A DNA stretch of 64,000 nucleotides. Origin: Pyropia haitanensis. Lineage: Eukaryota > Rhodophyta > Bangiophyceae > Bangiales > Bangiaceae. The position numbers and the translations under genes are program-made. The notes beneath the pieces were generated by a model. The model made no database searches. It saw only the letters and a list, made by a program, of their open reading frames with translations, and was not told the DNA's origin. The stretch covers positions 2,054,875 through 2,118,874 of the forward strand of contig SDUX01000005.1 in NCBI GenBank assembly GCA_008729055.1, given 5' to 3'. This document shows positions 28,161-40,543 of the stretch, piece after piece; the first letter of the stretch is position 1; each line of letters opens with the position of its first letter.

Positions 28161-30987
28161 CCATAAGGACTGTCCAGCTGAGAAGAGGAGGGGGAGAGAG
28201 TCAGCCGCGGTTTCGGGTGAATGAGCGAGGGGTGGAGGGGGTGCGGGGGTGGGGATGGCCATTGACAGCGTCGAGTCCCCTCGGATGGCGGTGGTGGGCC
28301 ACACTGGCCGATAGCAGCGACAGGGGCGTGACTGCGGCGCGCTTGTGAGTTGGGCGGCGGGGGCTGGTGGCCGCTGATGGGAAAAAGGGTGACGGAGGGG
28401 GAGAGGTGCGAGGGGGGGGGGGGGGGACAGAGGTGTGCGCTGCCCATCGCGACCGGTAGGCGCTCGCCTCTGCGCTTGTCGTGTGCCGTGACGCCCTGTT
28501 CCCACGGTCGCGTGGGTTGTTGATGGACCGCTTCTGTTGTTGTCCTAGTCCTACAGACCAGGGTGACCACGGGGAAAGTAGGAGACCAAGCTAGGTTGCG
28601 CCAACGGGTGGGGGTGCCCCACGCCCGAGACGGCTGCGGGAGGTGCCGCTGCCGCCGTGCGTGGCTCCCCCGCCGTCAACACCGTCAACAGCCCCGCCCC
28701 CCCCCGCTCGACCACCCGCAGGTAGCGCGGGTGGGCCCAGCGCCGCCACAACGCCACCGCCCGCGCGGGCACGCGCCGCGGCAGCCGCCGCGCCGCAACG
28801 CGCCGAGCTGCCATACGGGAGCGACAGGGGGTTGCGCACGCGGCGCGCGACGCCGCACAGCGGGCGGCACGCCGCCACGGGAATGCGAGAGGGCGCGGCG
28901 GCGCGCACAAAACAGGTGGGCGCCGCGAAGGGGCCTCCGCCGCGTCTGCGCGCGCCCTGTGACCCGCACGGCAGCCGCCGCCACGGGCGGCGACCGAAGC
29001 GCGGCGGGCGGTAGCCGCCGCCGCCACGGAGAGGGGGGTGGCCGCCCGGTGACCGCGACCGCGCCCGCAACCGCGACCGTGACCGCGACTCGCAGCCGCG
29101 AGGGGGGACTGCGGGACGCGCCCCCTGCCCGCCGGCGGGGGGGGATTGGTTTCGGGGGGGGCCCCGGAGCGGGTGCTGATGGGGGCCACCGCGACGGGCG
29201 AGACCGCCGCGGGAGGGGCGGCGGCCGCGACAGCGACAGCGGCGGCCGCGGCGGCGGCGGCGGCTGGCGCCACCCGCGTCGCGACCGCCACCGCCCGTCG
29301 TCACTGCCACCGCGACCGCCGCCGACGCCGCCGCCGTCCGGGACGGTCGCCGCCGGGCTCCCGTCGACGGCACCGCGGGGAGGGGCGCCAGCAACAGCCT
29401 GCGTGGACGGCGGCGGGGGGGGGGGGACCACCGACGGCGGCGGCGGCGGCGGCGGTGGCGGCGGTGGCGTTGGAGGCGGCGGGGGCGGCGGCGGCGGCGG
29501 CGGCTCGGCCGCGCCCCCCCCCCGCCCCTGCCCCCACCATCGCCTGGTCCTTGAAGGCGGACGGCACGGTGCGGCGGCGGGTGCAGCCGCGGGCGTGGCC
29601 GTCGGCGGCTGCGGATGCGGCCGCGCGGCGGCGCCCCCGCGCGAGCGAGCCGTCGACAGAGGCGGCGGGGTCGCCTCCTACTAGGCCCGGAGAGGCAAGC
29701 ATATTGGGGGAGTCGCCCTAGTTCCGCACCGCGCTTGGTGGCGAGTGGGGTGGGGGGGGGGGGGAGGGTCGGGCGCCTGGGAGGAAGGGGCGGGTGCAGT
29801 GGGTGGCAAGAAGGGACGGCGGGCCACGGTGGCGGCCGCGATCACGGCCGCGCGCCGCCCCGCACCCCCGCGTGTCCCACGGGGCGGGCGGCGGCGGCGG
29901 CCACTGCAAGCAGACGCGGCGCGCCGCCCGCGTCGCTGTGTCGCCTTTGTGGGGATCGGGGGGGACGAGTGCACCGCCGCGGCACACGCGCGCCGATGGC
30001 GCATGGCGCGCGACCAACTTCTCGCCACGGTGCCGCGCCTGTGTCGGGGATCTGTCTCTCGCGGACGAGTGCCACGTTGCTGGCGACAGCGTATGATTGG
30101 CCGCTTGATGCGTGCTGCACCCCCCATTGGCCGAGACACTGTTGTCACCCGCCCTCTTACTCTGGGCTACTTTAGCCGAAAGCTGTCACGCGGCGCTTCC
30201 CGTTATCCCAGCTGGCACGCGCTCGTCTCGAGAGCCGCACCGGGTAAGACCGAGCCCGCCAGTCGCCGGCGCACGCCCTACACGCGGCCACCGCCGAGCT
30301 CCCATCGCCCGTGACCGCGCCGCGCGGCCACGCGGTCGTCCGCTGCCGCCGACAAGGGCGACGCACGCCGGTGGGATACGCCCGCCTCGACGCTGGTCGC
30401 CCGTTCCCCCCTGCATCGCCCGTGCGCTGGCTGCCGGGGGGGGCGGGGGAGGGCGCCACCGCCGCCGGGGACGGGGCGGGGGAGACGGGGAGCTGCAGAG
30501 GGGTCCGCGGCGCCCGCGGCGGCGCCCTGCCGCCGCCGCCGTCCACGCCGCGGCCGCGGCAGCCGCACGTCGCCGCCCCTCTCACCCGGCCGCGGCGGCC
30601 GCGGCGGGGGGGTTCAAGGGAGTCGTCCACTCGGGGTTCCCCCCACCCGCTGGCGGAGCGGCAAACGCCCGAGAGGGCCGCGGCGACGGTGGCAACCAGC
30701 GACGGCGCCGCGCCACCACAGCGCGGTTGTTGCGAGTTCCTTCGCCAGTCACGATGCGAGTCCCGGGGGGGGAGTGTGGGCGCGGAGAGTGTCGCTGCCC
30801 GCTCTCTGCTACTCGCATGTCGCTGGCGTCCCGTGTAGTGGGAGTGGAGTCGTTCCTATCGTGTTCCTGCTGCTACCCCTTTGCCATGGCCAGTGTGCTG
30901 CTGCTGACCGCAGCGGCGCAAGCCGGCATGCGTCCGTCGCAGCGGCGGAGGCGACCGCTCCCGCGATGGGCACGCGCCGGCGACGGC

Positions 30988-31018
<31 letters not shown>

Positions 31019-33601
31019 GCAGCGGCGGCGGCGGTGGCGGTGGCGGGGACGGCGGCGGTGGTGGTGGTCGCGCGGCGGCCCCGCCCGGGGTGGCCGTCGG
31101 GGCGACATGGCGTGGCGACCACGCCGGCAGCGGGCAGTGGGACGGATGGAGCGTGACAGTGGTCGCGGCAGGCGCGGCGGTGTGGCGCCGCGGCCGACGG
31201 TGCCGTTTAGGAGATGGGCACGGCGGCCGCGGCCGGCCGGGGGAGCGGCGTCCGCTGGCACGGCGCCGCCGGCATGGAGCGTCGCGCGCGGGAGACGGGC
31301 AGGAAGGGAATGGAAAAGGAGAAAAAAGAGTACGCGAACGACAGACGACGGTACGCATCGGGTTTAGGGCAACGAAAAGGGTGCGGCGGCTGTGGGGAAG
31401 GGGCGGATCGGCGTCGCGGCTTCCGACCAGGACACCCACGGCACCGGTGTCGCGCACGAACGAGCCAGGCGTCGAACGAGCTAAGCCAATTGGTAGACGA
31501 CATCAAGTCTTCTTGAGTGTCGCAACCTAATTTAGCAGCCGGATGACGCTTCCGACGCATGTCCTGCCCGCCTCCCCCCCGCCCCTCTCGCCTACTCCCA
31601 TCAACCGTTTACCGCCGATATGGGGGCCAAGCGACACGCCGGGCGCGTCGACTCGATCTGATTGTCCCCGCGACCCGTCACCCGCGCGTGCCATTTGCGG
31701 CCTTGCGCATGTGTAAACGGCTGACCGAGTCGCCCTATTTACCGGCGGCGACAGACCAGGCGGCCCCCTCCCTGGTGGGCCCGCCACCTCTTTTTCTTTT
31801 TGCACGGGGGGTAGGCCAAGGCCAGTGGCGGTCCCCGCCAGACCGTTTTGGGTACACGTGTGGCTGACGGGAGCCACGGGGAAGCCCGTCGCGCGCCCCC
31901 TCGCCGCGGCCGTGGCGGCGTAGAGGACAGAGCGTGGGGGAGTCGGTGCGCCCCTCTGGCCGCCTCCGCCGCCCTACGCCCCGCCCGCGCCCTGCTCACA
32001 ACCACCGGAAGGGGGCGGGGGTTGGGCGGCGAGGGGTGGTGGTGGACCGTCGTTGCTGTACCCCGGCAGGTGCAAAAGGCGCCGCCCCAAATAACAGCCG
32101 TTCCCGCCGCCGCCCAACACAACAGCCGTTCCCACCGCCCAGTCGATTGGTTGGGACACCTTGTCAGCATGCAACTCCCATCTCGTCGGATCCCCCACGT
32201 GGCGCGGCTGGCCCCTGCACTGTCGTGCCGCAGCCGGGTGGTCCAATGGCCGGTTTTGCCGGCCTCGGTCCTCTCGAGAATACCCCTGCCTGCGCGGACA
32301 GAACGAGATATGTTTTTGTGTCATTGTTTCTGTGGCTGTCCTTTCTGGCCACCCGTCCGCACGTGCGGCCGTGCGGGTGGTGGCCCCCCGGTCCGCCCCC
32401 AGGCACCCCCGTGCGGGGGGAGGCGCGTGCAACCTGCACGCCCCGACCACGTGCACGCCAACGCCAGCGCTTGGGGCCTGTCCAGGTCCGAGGGACGGGG
32501 CGGCGGGGCTCGCGCCCGTCGTGGTCAGCTGTGGCTCCCCGCCCCCCCCACCTGCTGGCACCCTCTGGTCCGACGTGGACGTTCGTGGAGGTTGGCGGCG
32601 GGGGCGCAGGGGTGTGTGTCCCTCCCAGCCTCTTCTGCACCGCGAGACACAGAAGGGACGAACCGGCCGGGGGGTGAGGGGGGGGGGGGGGTCGGGGGGG
32701 GGGTGGGGTGCCGCTGCAGCACCCCAGCGCGGGGCCCACTGCCAAGGACGCCGGCTACCCTGTGGTTGCCGCGGTCCGCGAAGGCCGCCACACCGCCCGG
32801 CACCTGCACGGCGGCGCGGGGGAGTGTAGCCCACCCGCGTACGGGCGGCACGCGCCGGCGAGGCGGCGTCGCCGGCGGGGGGGGGACGGCTCCCGTACGG
32901 TCGATACGGCCCGCAACACGAGCGCTGCGCGGGGAGCGGGGAGGTCGGCACGCACGCGCGGCCCGCCGCGGCCGGGGTAGGGGCGCGTGGCCGTCGGGCC
33001 GGACGGCCGTCCGCCGTCCAGCGCGTGCGCTCTCCCCGTTCCCGTGGCCGTCACGCACACGCTGGGGGAGGGACGGCGCCGCGGCGGGGCGGTGACGGTG
33101 GAGCGGCTCGCGGGGGGGTTGGCCGCCGTGACGACGGCCGTTGCAGCGGCCTGACCGGGGCAGCCGGTGCGCGGCGGCGGCCGCGCGACGACGGCGGCTG
33201 GCGGCCGTGGCGGCGGCGGCGGCGGCGGTGACGGCCGCGGCGGACGCGGCGCGGGCGGCGGTCGCGGCGGCGGTTGACGGGGCGCGCCACCGCGGTGACC
33301 GTCGACGGTGGCGGCGACGGCCTCCTAGGGCGGGGCGCGACCAGGCGGGCGGCGGCGGGCCGTGGCGGTGCGGGACGTGGTTGGGTGACCGCCCGCCCGT
33401 CGACTGTGGCCGGCGGCGCCTTGACGCCAGCGCGTTGACGCCAGCCGCCGGCGCTGGCCGGGCGACGCGTTGGCCCCACCGGCCAGCCCGGCCGGCCGTC
33501 GGCCCTCTGCTCCTTCCCCACCGTCGTCTTTTTCCGCTCCGCCGCGCCACCGCCCCTCTACCGGCGCGGCCACCCTCCCCGCTCCCCTGCCGCGGCCCAC
33601 G
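28161..33601. other. GC-rich region without a supported gene
   Basis: All long frames (up to 472 residues on plus and 585 on minus) give low-complexity Arg/Pro/Ala/Gly products. The first 1.1 kb is the diverged flank of the segmental duplication. Isolated CCAAT/ATTGG boxes occur at 30096-30100, 30126-30130, 32146-32150 and 32243-32247, so promoters may lie here. (GGC)n tracts lie near 30980-31060. Confidence 0.4.
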
Positions 33602-34755
33602 ATGGAGGAGGCGCTCGAGATTACCAGCGGCTGCTCCCTCAGCAGCCTCCTCGCGTACGTGTCCGAGCCGCCGCCCGACGTATCCCTCGGGTGCCTCCTC
33701 GGCGGGCCCAACAGCTCCCTCACCAACCTCCTCAGCGGCGGCGGCGGCAGCGGCGGCGGCGGCGGCGGCGGTGGAGGTGTGGGTGGCGGTGGCGGTGGCG
33801 GCGGTGGCGGTGGGGGTGGTGGCGGGATTGGCTTTGCCGCGTTTGGCAGCTATGGGGACCCGTTTGGCGGCGGCGGCGGCGGCGGCGGCGGTGGGGGTGG
33901 TGGGGGTGGCGGCGGCGGCGGCGGCGGCCGGTGGGAGCCGTCCAACCCCGGCCGGTCGTCCCCCTCGTTGATGGTCCTCGCCGAGCGCGCGTCGCGGCAT
34001 CTGTGGCACGCCGACGGTGGCCGCGGGCCGCCGCCGCCGCCGCCGCCGCCGGCGGGCCTCAAAGGTCCCGCCGTCACCCCCGTGGGCGGCTGGGGGGCGG
34101 GGGGGGCGGCGGCCGGCGGCGTCACCGAGCCGCCGCCGCTGCTGGGTGGCCTGGGCGGCGGCGGCGGCGGCTTTGACCGGCCGCCGCGGCCGTCGACGCC
34201 CGTCGGGCGGCTGCTTCCCCCGCCGAGCAGCCACGGCGGCGGCGGCGGTGTGGGTGTCGGCGGCGGTGGCGGGGGCGGGCACGACCGCCCCCCCCCCGGC
34301 CGGCCACGCCCCTCGGCGGGCTCCCCCCGCGGCCGGCCACGCCCCTCGGCGGGCTCCCCCCCCGGTCGGCCACGCCCCTCGGCGCGCTCCCCCTCCGGCC
34401 TGCTACGCCGCTCGGCACGCTCCCCCGCCCGTCAACGCCGCTGGGACGGCTGCTGCTCGGCACGGCGGGCGTGTCGCCGGGCGGCAGCTTTAGCGGCCTC
34501 GTGCCGCTGAGCCCGTCGTGGGTGACGACCGCGTCGGCGGCGGCACGGGGGGGGGGGAGGGCGGAGGGGGGGTGGTGCGCCGCTCGAGGGGGGGGGGCGC
34601 CCGGCCGGCGCCGCCGTCACCGACGGCGCACCGGCGGGCGCGGCCGGCGGCCCGGGGGTGGACGTTGACGTGGACAAGCCGGCGGTGGCGGGGATGGCGG
34701 CGGTGGCAGCCACCCCCGCCGCTTCCGCCCGACTACCCCCCGTGGTGCCGTTGGT

Positions 34756-34792
<37 letters not shown>

Positions 34793-35014
34793 GCGGCGAC
34801 GGCGGCGGCGACGGCGGCGGCGGCGGCCATGGCGCCGCGCCGGCCAACGCGCGCCGGCGTGGTCGCACCCGTCCCCCGCGCGGCCGCCCCGCCGCGCCTG
34901 CCCCGCGCGCTGCACCCCCCCGGCGACGGCGCCACGCCCGCGGCCACCGCCAGCCACCCCCCTCCGGTGCCGACGGCAGCGACCAGCGCGGCCATCATGG
35001 CGGCCGTGGCGGCC

Positions 35015-35046
<32 letters not shown>

Positions 35047-35865
35047 CCCCGCGACGGCCGGCGTGGCGACCGTGGCGGCGGCGCGGCCAGCGACGGCGGC
35101 GGCGGTGGCGGCACCGTCACCGTCGCCCCTCTCCACCGCCGTCCTTGCCGCCGCGCGCACCGCCCTCGGCCGCAACCACCGGCCGGGCGAGCCGCCGCCG
35201 CCGCCGCCGCCGCCGCCGACGGCGGTGGCGCCCGCCTCGAATGCGCTCACGCCGGCGGCGCCCGCGGCGCCGCGGCCGCCGCCGCGGGCGGCGGCGCCGC
35301 CACCACCCCCGCCGCCGCCGCCACCACCCCCGCCGCCGCCGCCACCGCCGCCGGAGCGGCCGCGCAAGGACACCCGCCTGCCGCCGGTGCTGCTGCCGCC
35401 GCCGCCGGCCGTGGCGGCGGCGTCGGCGGCGGCGGCGGCGGCGGTGCTCCCGCGGGTGCCGCGGGTGGCGGCGCCGCCGCCGCGTGCCGCCGCGGCGGTG
35501 GCGGCGCGCCCGCGTGCGGCGCGGGGAGCGGCGGCGGCGGTGGCCGCGCGCGCCGCGCCGGCGGTCGCCGCGGCGGCGCACCGGCCGTCGCCCATGGTGG
35601 GCGTGACGCTGCGGCCGGCCGCGCCTGGCGGCGGGCAGCCGACCGTCCCCCCCCCCCCCACGGTGGGGTGGCCGGCCACCCCCACCACCCCCAGCCTCTG
35701 GCGTATGGCTACTTGACGGCGGCTGCCGGCTGCCGGCCGCCGCTGCCCCACCCGGCCGCGTATCTACCGCTGCCGTTGCCGCTGCCAGGGCTCCACGGGA
35801 TGCTGCCGCTGGGCTACCACCCACTACTGCCGCCCATCCCGGCCATGGCTGGCGGTGTTTTGGTC

Positions 35866-35897
<32 letters not shown>

Positions 35898-36591
35898 CGG
35901 CGGAGGTGGCGGCATGGGTGGCGGCGGCGTGGCCGTCGGCGGCGGCGGCGGCGGTGGGTGCGGCATCCCCCCCCGCCCCCCCCCCGCCACCCCAAGCGCC
36001 CCCCCCGCGGCCAAGCGGCGGCGGGGCAACGCCAGCCTCCCCCCCCCCCCCCCCCCCACCACACCCCTCGACGCCGCCGCCGCGGCCGCGGCCGCCGCCG
36101 CCGCCGCCGCCGCCGCCGCCTCTGACGATGATCAGCGGCTGCCGCCCGAGCTCGCCCACCGGGTCGTCGCGGACCTCTCCGCGGCGGGGGTCCCCCCCCA
36201 CGTGTCCCTCCCCGCGCTCGCGCGCCGCGGCCTCGGCGGCACCACCTCCTCCGCCGCACGGCGGATGAGCCCCGAGGAGCGCACCGTCGCGCTCTACTGC
36301 CGCCGCCTCCGCAACCGGCGGTCGGCCAAACGGTCACGGGCGGCACGGCTGGCGGCGCTCGCGTCGCTCGCCGCGGCGACCGCGTCGGTCGCGGAGCGGG
36401 CGGCGGCGGTGCACGCCGAGGCGGTCGCCGCGGCGGCCACGTCGTTGCCGGCACTGCGGGCGGCGGTGGCGGCGTTGGGGGTGGAGAACCGGCGGCTGCG
36501 CGCGGCGGGGGGGGTGCCAGAGGGGGGGGAGGGGGGGGGGGGGCGGGGGGGTGCGTGGCGCACCCGTGACGGGGGGGGGGGGGGTGCATAG
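33602..36591 (+). CDS. bZIP transcription factor with long Gly/Pro/Ala-rich regions (frame broken at homopolymers)
   Basis: The C-terminal part, near 36265-36510, carries a bZIP domain. The basic region RRLRNRRSAKRSRAARL has the N-x-x-SA-x-RSR pattern that contacts DNA, and an Ala/Leu-rich heptad zipper ends at LGVENRRLR. The N-terminus begins MEEALEITSGCSLSSLLAYV, which looks like a short activation or docking segment. It is followed by poly-Gly, Pro-rich repeats (PxTPLGxLP) and poly-Pro. Reading frames change near C or G runs at about 34288-34297, 34540-34600 and 35646-35659. Protein-like sequence on each side (RLLLGTAGVSPGGSFSGLVP before the second, LAYGYLTAAAGCRPPLPHP after the third) shows one gene. 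Sequence errors in homopolymers are likelier than a pseudogene. The ATG at 33602 is preferred to an upstream in-frame codon because the peptide before it is compositionally non-coding. Confidence 0.75.
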
Positions 36592-37561
36592 GCGGATTGG
36601 GATGACGGCGGCAAGGGAAGGGGGGGGTCGAGGGGGGGGGGGTGGAGACGGAGGCGGGTGGTGTCGACGGTGGGGGTGGGGGTGGTGCATGTGGAGGTCT
36701 GTGATGGTGGTGGTGGGTGGGTCGTGCCGCGGGTGGGAGGGGCCCGCCCGGTTGGCAGCCGCCGCTGCGCGACGGCAGCGGTTGGTTGCCAACGATGGCG
36801 GCCTGCCGCGGGCGGTCCCCGCGGCCGCTGCCGTGTCTGCCGTTGCGGCGGGCGTGAACATAAACAACAAGAACGCCACGGGCGCGCATCGCATGGGCCC
36901 AGCGGCGACTCGCTCTGCCGCTGGGCACCGCACCCCACCGTCCCGCCGTGCGTCACGGGCGTCGCATCCACGGCCAGCCGACGACCGTGACAACGGCGCC
37001 ACCCCATATCCCCAGGGGAAAGGGCGGGCGTCGGGACAGAAAGCAGCGCAACGACCGGCAAGGCAAACACATGCGGCGCCGCAGCACACAAAAAGGGAGG
37101 GAAAATTACAAGGGGCGGCCGCCGGTGGACCGCCGGCCGCACCCACACCCAAACACGCCCACGCCCACACCGCCACCCACACCCACGCGCCCCACACAGG
37201 ACCAGCCGACCAACGTGACGGTCCCCGTTAGCGTCCAGCCGCCCGCCCCCGAGCACCCCAACAGCCGTGGGGGCGGGCCGCCGACCACCACCACCACAAC
37301 GTATGTACACCCCCACACCCCACGCCACCACCGCCAAAGCCCCCCTCCCCCCAACGCACACAAAAGAAAAGAGGCACATCCAAAAATCGGGGGCGGCACG
37401 CGGGTCCCGGCCTGACGCAACGCCCGTGCCGTGCCGCCACCCCAGGGGGTACACGCCAGCACGGCAGGACCGCTCCCCGCTCACCCAGTGCCGGCCATCC
37501 CTTCACTCCCCCCCTTCCCCCCTCCCCCCCAGAAGGAGGAGCCCCTACAGCTCCATCTCCA
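36592..37561. other. Convergent intergenic region
   Basis: This lies between the 3' ends of the bZIP gene (plus) and the BRK-like gene (minus). It contains G runs at 36560-36640 and a CA-rich stretch near 37130-37400. No gene is supported. Confidence 0.4.
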
Positions 37562-38168
37562 TCACAGCTCCATGTCCATCGCCATGGACGCGGCGCTGAC
37601 GCGCTTGCTCCGCCGAGGCGCCTGGGCCGGCTGCTTCTTGCCGCTCTGCTCCCAGGCGCGCCCCCCCCCCCCCCCCTCGGTGGTGCTCGCATCCTCCATC
37701 GCGTCGGCCGACGGCGTCGTGTCCGCCGCCGACTCCTCGGTGAAGCCACTCGAGCGGTCGCTGCTGCTGCTCGGCGTCGCGCGCTTGCCACACACGACCC
37801 GATCGTGACGGCTGCCCGCTAGGCCCTCCACCGCGACGCTCATGTGCACCATCGCCTCGACGACGCCGCCGACACTGCCCGGCCCGCCCGCGCTGACGCC
37901 CAGCTGACTGCCGCCGCCGACGCTGCCGCTCAGGTGGCCGGGGCCGCCCGCGCCACGGGCGCCCGCGCCCGGCACCGCGCCGGGGCTGCTGCCGCTCATC
38001 AGGAGCAGGCCCTCGAGGGCGTCGGAGAGGGCGGGCGACAGCGGCGTCAACGACGGGCCCAGCTCCGCCGCGTCCAGCGCCGCCGACGACGGGAGCTGCG
38101 GGAAGCCGGGCCGCCCGCCGCCGGGGACGGGCACGGGGATGGGCATCGCGGGCGTGGCGGTCGCGGCC

Positions 38169-38212
<44 letters not shown>

Positions 38213-39236
38213 CCCGCCGCCGCCACCGCCGCCATCGCCCGCAAGGCCGCCCGCGTCGCCGCCGCGCGCGTCCGCGTCCGCGTCTGCCTCATCGTCCATG
38301 CCCCCTTCCGCGTCCGCGTCGCCGCCGTCGCCGCCGTCGCCCCCGTCGCCGCCGCCCATCCCCCCGTCGGCGGCGCCGCCGAGGCCACCCGCCGGCATGA
38401 GCACCCCCCCGGCGCCAAGGAAGCTCTTGCGGTTGCGCGCGCGGCGGGAGCTGCTCAGCTGTTCCTCCGCCTTTGGCAGCCACCCGGGGTGGCTCGTCAT
38501 CCACGTGCCCAGGTTGCGCCGGCACGGCGCCGCGTTGCCGCTCAGCGTGCGGCCCGTCGCGGGCTCCCACACCGTCACCCGTGGCTCCCGGGCGGTGCGG
38601 AAGCCCGCCGCGAGGCCACCGAGAAAGTCATTGCCGGTCGGCACCGACGACGACAGCGGCGAGCCGCCCACCGTGGGGGACGAGCTCAGCAGCCCAAACG
38701 TGCCACAGCCGCCAAGGCCGCCGCCAGATACGGCGGCGGCGGCGCCGCCAGGCGCTGCCGCCCCAGCGGCGGCCGCCGCCGCCGCCGCGGAAGCAGCCAG
38801 CCCCCCCCCGGCGGCAGCAGCCAAGCCGCGCGCAGCGTCCTCCCCCCCCCCCGAGTTGTGCAGGGCTGCCAACGCCGACGTGTCCAAGGAGGCGGCGCTC
38901 GAGTCTGGCAGGCTCCCGCTGCTCGCCGCGGGCCCGCCGAGCGTCGCCAGCGACGCGGCGGCGTGCGCGTGGACGGCCAGGCCCCGCGACAGCGCGTCGA
39001 TTGACATGGCGAGCGTCTCCTCCTCGGTCTTGCCGCCACCCACCGACGCGGTCAGCGCGCGCCACCGCTCCGGGTGGAGCGTCGACATGTCCCGGCCCGC
39101 CGCGTGAGCCTCCTCCCCGAGCCGGACGAGCGCCTCTTGCAGCCGCACCCGCAGGTCGGCGGGCCACTCGGACGCGTAGGGGAGGTGGCCCACGCCAGCG
39201 GCGGGGGAGGTGCCGGGCGTCACGGCCGCCGCCGCC

Positions 39237-39271
<35 letters not shown>

Positions 39272-40500
39272 TGTCGCTGCCGCGGTCCCCGTCGACGCGG
39301 TGGCAGCGGCAGCGGGCGCCCCCCCCACTCCCTCAGATGAGGCGGTGGCGGCGGGCGCACCTCCCGTCCCCGCCGCCGCCGCCGCGGCGTTCGCCGCCGC
39401 GACCGCCGCGGCCCGCTGCCGCGCGTCTGCGAGCAACGCCGCCACCACCGGCGTGCACACGCACAGGTTGGAAAACGACGCCGCCGCGGCCTTGGCCCGC
39501 CGCGCCGCCGACCGGCGCTTGGACGACTTCAGCTCATCCGCCTTCTCCTCCCAACCGCCGTGGGTCAGCAGCCACGTCGACAGGTTGCGGCGGTACGGCG
39601 CCGCGTTGCCCGCAACGGTCTTGCCCGTCGCGGGCTCCCACACCGTCACGTGCTCATCGTCGATGCTCGAAAAGGAGCCCGCGTAGAGCGGCAGCGGCAG
39701 CGACGCGGCGCAGGGGGAGCCACCCGCCGCGGCCGCCGCGCCGCCGGCCGCCCCCGCCGCGGCGGCGCCCGCCAGCAGCGCCGCCGCGGCGGCGGCGGCC
39801 AGGCCACCGCCGCCGCCACCCCCAGCAGCACCACCAACGCCCGCGGCGGTGGCGACGGGCGTAAACGGCGACCGCGATGCGACGCTGCCGCCGCCGCACG
39901 CGGACACCGGGCTGGCGGTGAGCATCGAAAACGCAGCGGGCGCCGACGACGCTGTCAGGCCAGCGCCACCGGCGCTAGCGCCCCCCACCCCCCCCGCGGC
40001 CCCCCCCCCAACAGACCCCGCCGCCACCACCGCCGCCGCGTCGTCAGCGGCGGCGGCAGCGGCGGCGGCGGCGGCGGCCGCCGCGGCCACCCCCCCCGCC
40101 CCCCCCCCCACCTCCGCCGCCCCGCACGCCGCCGCAACGTCGGCCATCAGCGCCATCGGGTCCCCCCCCGCGGCGGCGGCGGCGGCGGCGGCGGCCACGT
40201 CCGGCGCCACCCCGCCACCGGCCGCGCCCCCCCCCGGCCGCGGGATGGCGACCGGCGCGGATCGCGCCGCCCCCCCCCTCGCGGGCACGGGGATGGGCGC
40301 CGACGGCGTCCGGCCATACGGCGGGGGCGTGCTGCCCGAGATACCCCCCCCCCCACCCCCCCCCCCCCGGCCGGCGGTGCGGGCGCCACCGGCGCGGGTG
40401 TCGCCGCGCCCGCCAGCACCACCCCGATGTCCGCGTCGGCGGCGAGGCGCGCCAGCGCCGCGGGGGTCATGGGCGTCAGGCCGGTCGACTCGGGATCCAT
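37562..40500 (-). CDS. Nuclear-type protein with two BRK-like repeats
   Basis: The product has two copies of a 45-60 residue motif: VTVWEPATGKTVAGNAAP..NLSTWLLTHGGW (near nt 39655-39540) and VTVWEPATGRTLSGNAAP..NLGTWMTSHPGW (near 38590-38460). Each is followed by a basic Ser/Arg-rich segment. The pattern V-x-V...G...G..AP...L..W..HPGW resembles the BRK domain of BRM and CHD/Kismet chromatin remodellers, so a chromatin or transcription role is inferred. Poly-Ala, poly-Gly and an Asp/Ala acidic tract fill the rest. The tail has KKQPAQAPRRSKR, a possible nuclear signal. I place the start at 40500 (MDPESTGLTPMTPAALARL), which looks like a genuine N-terminus. From there the frame must shift once, at C runs on the plus strand at 40344-40369. 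A single open frame without this start extends to 41371, but its first 400 residues look non-coding. Confidence 0.65.
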
Positions 40501-40505
40501 GGCGG

Positions 40506-40543
<38 letters not shown>

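Noticed and set aside
32525..36928. 585- and 603-residue minus-strand ORFs overlapping the bZIP gene
   Set aside because: Arg/Pro/Ala-only composition, antisense to a gene with a clear bZIP domain.
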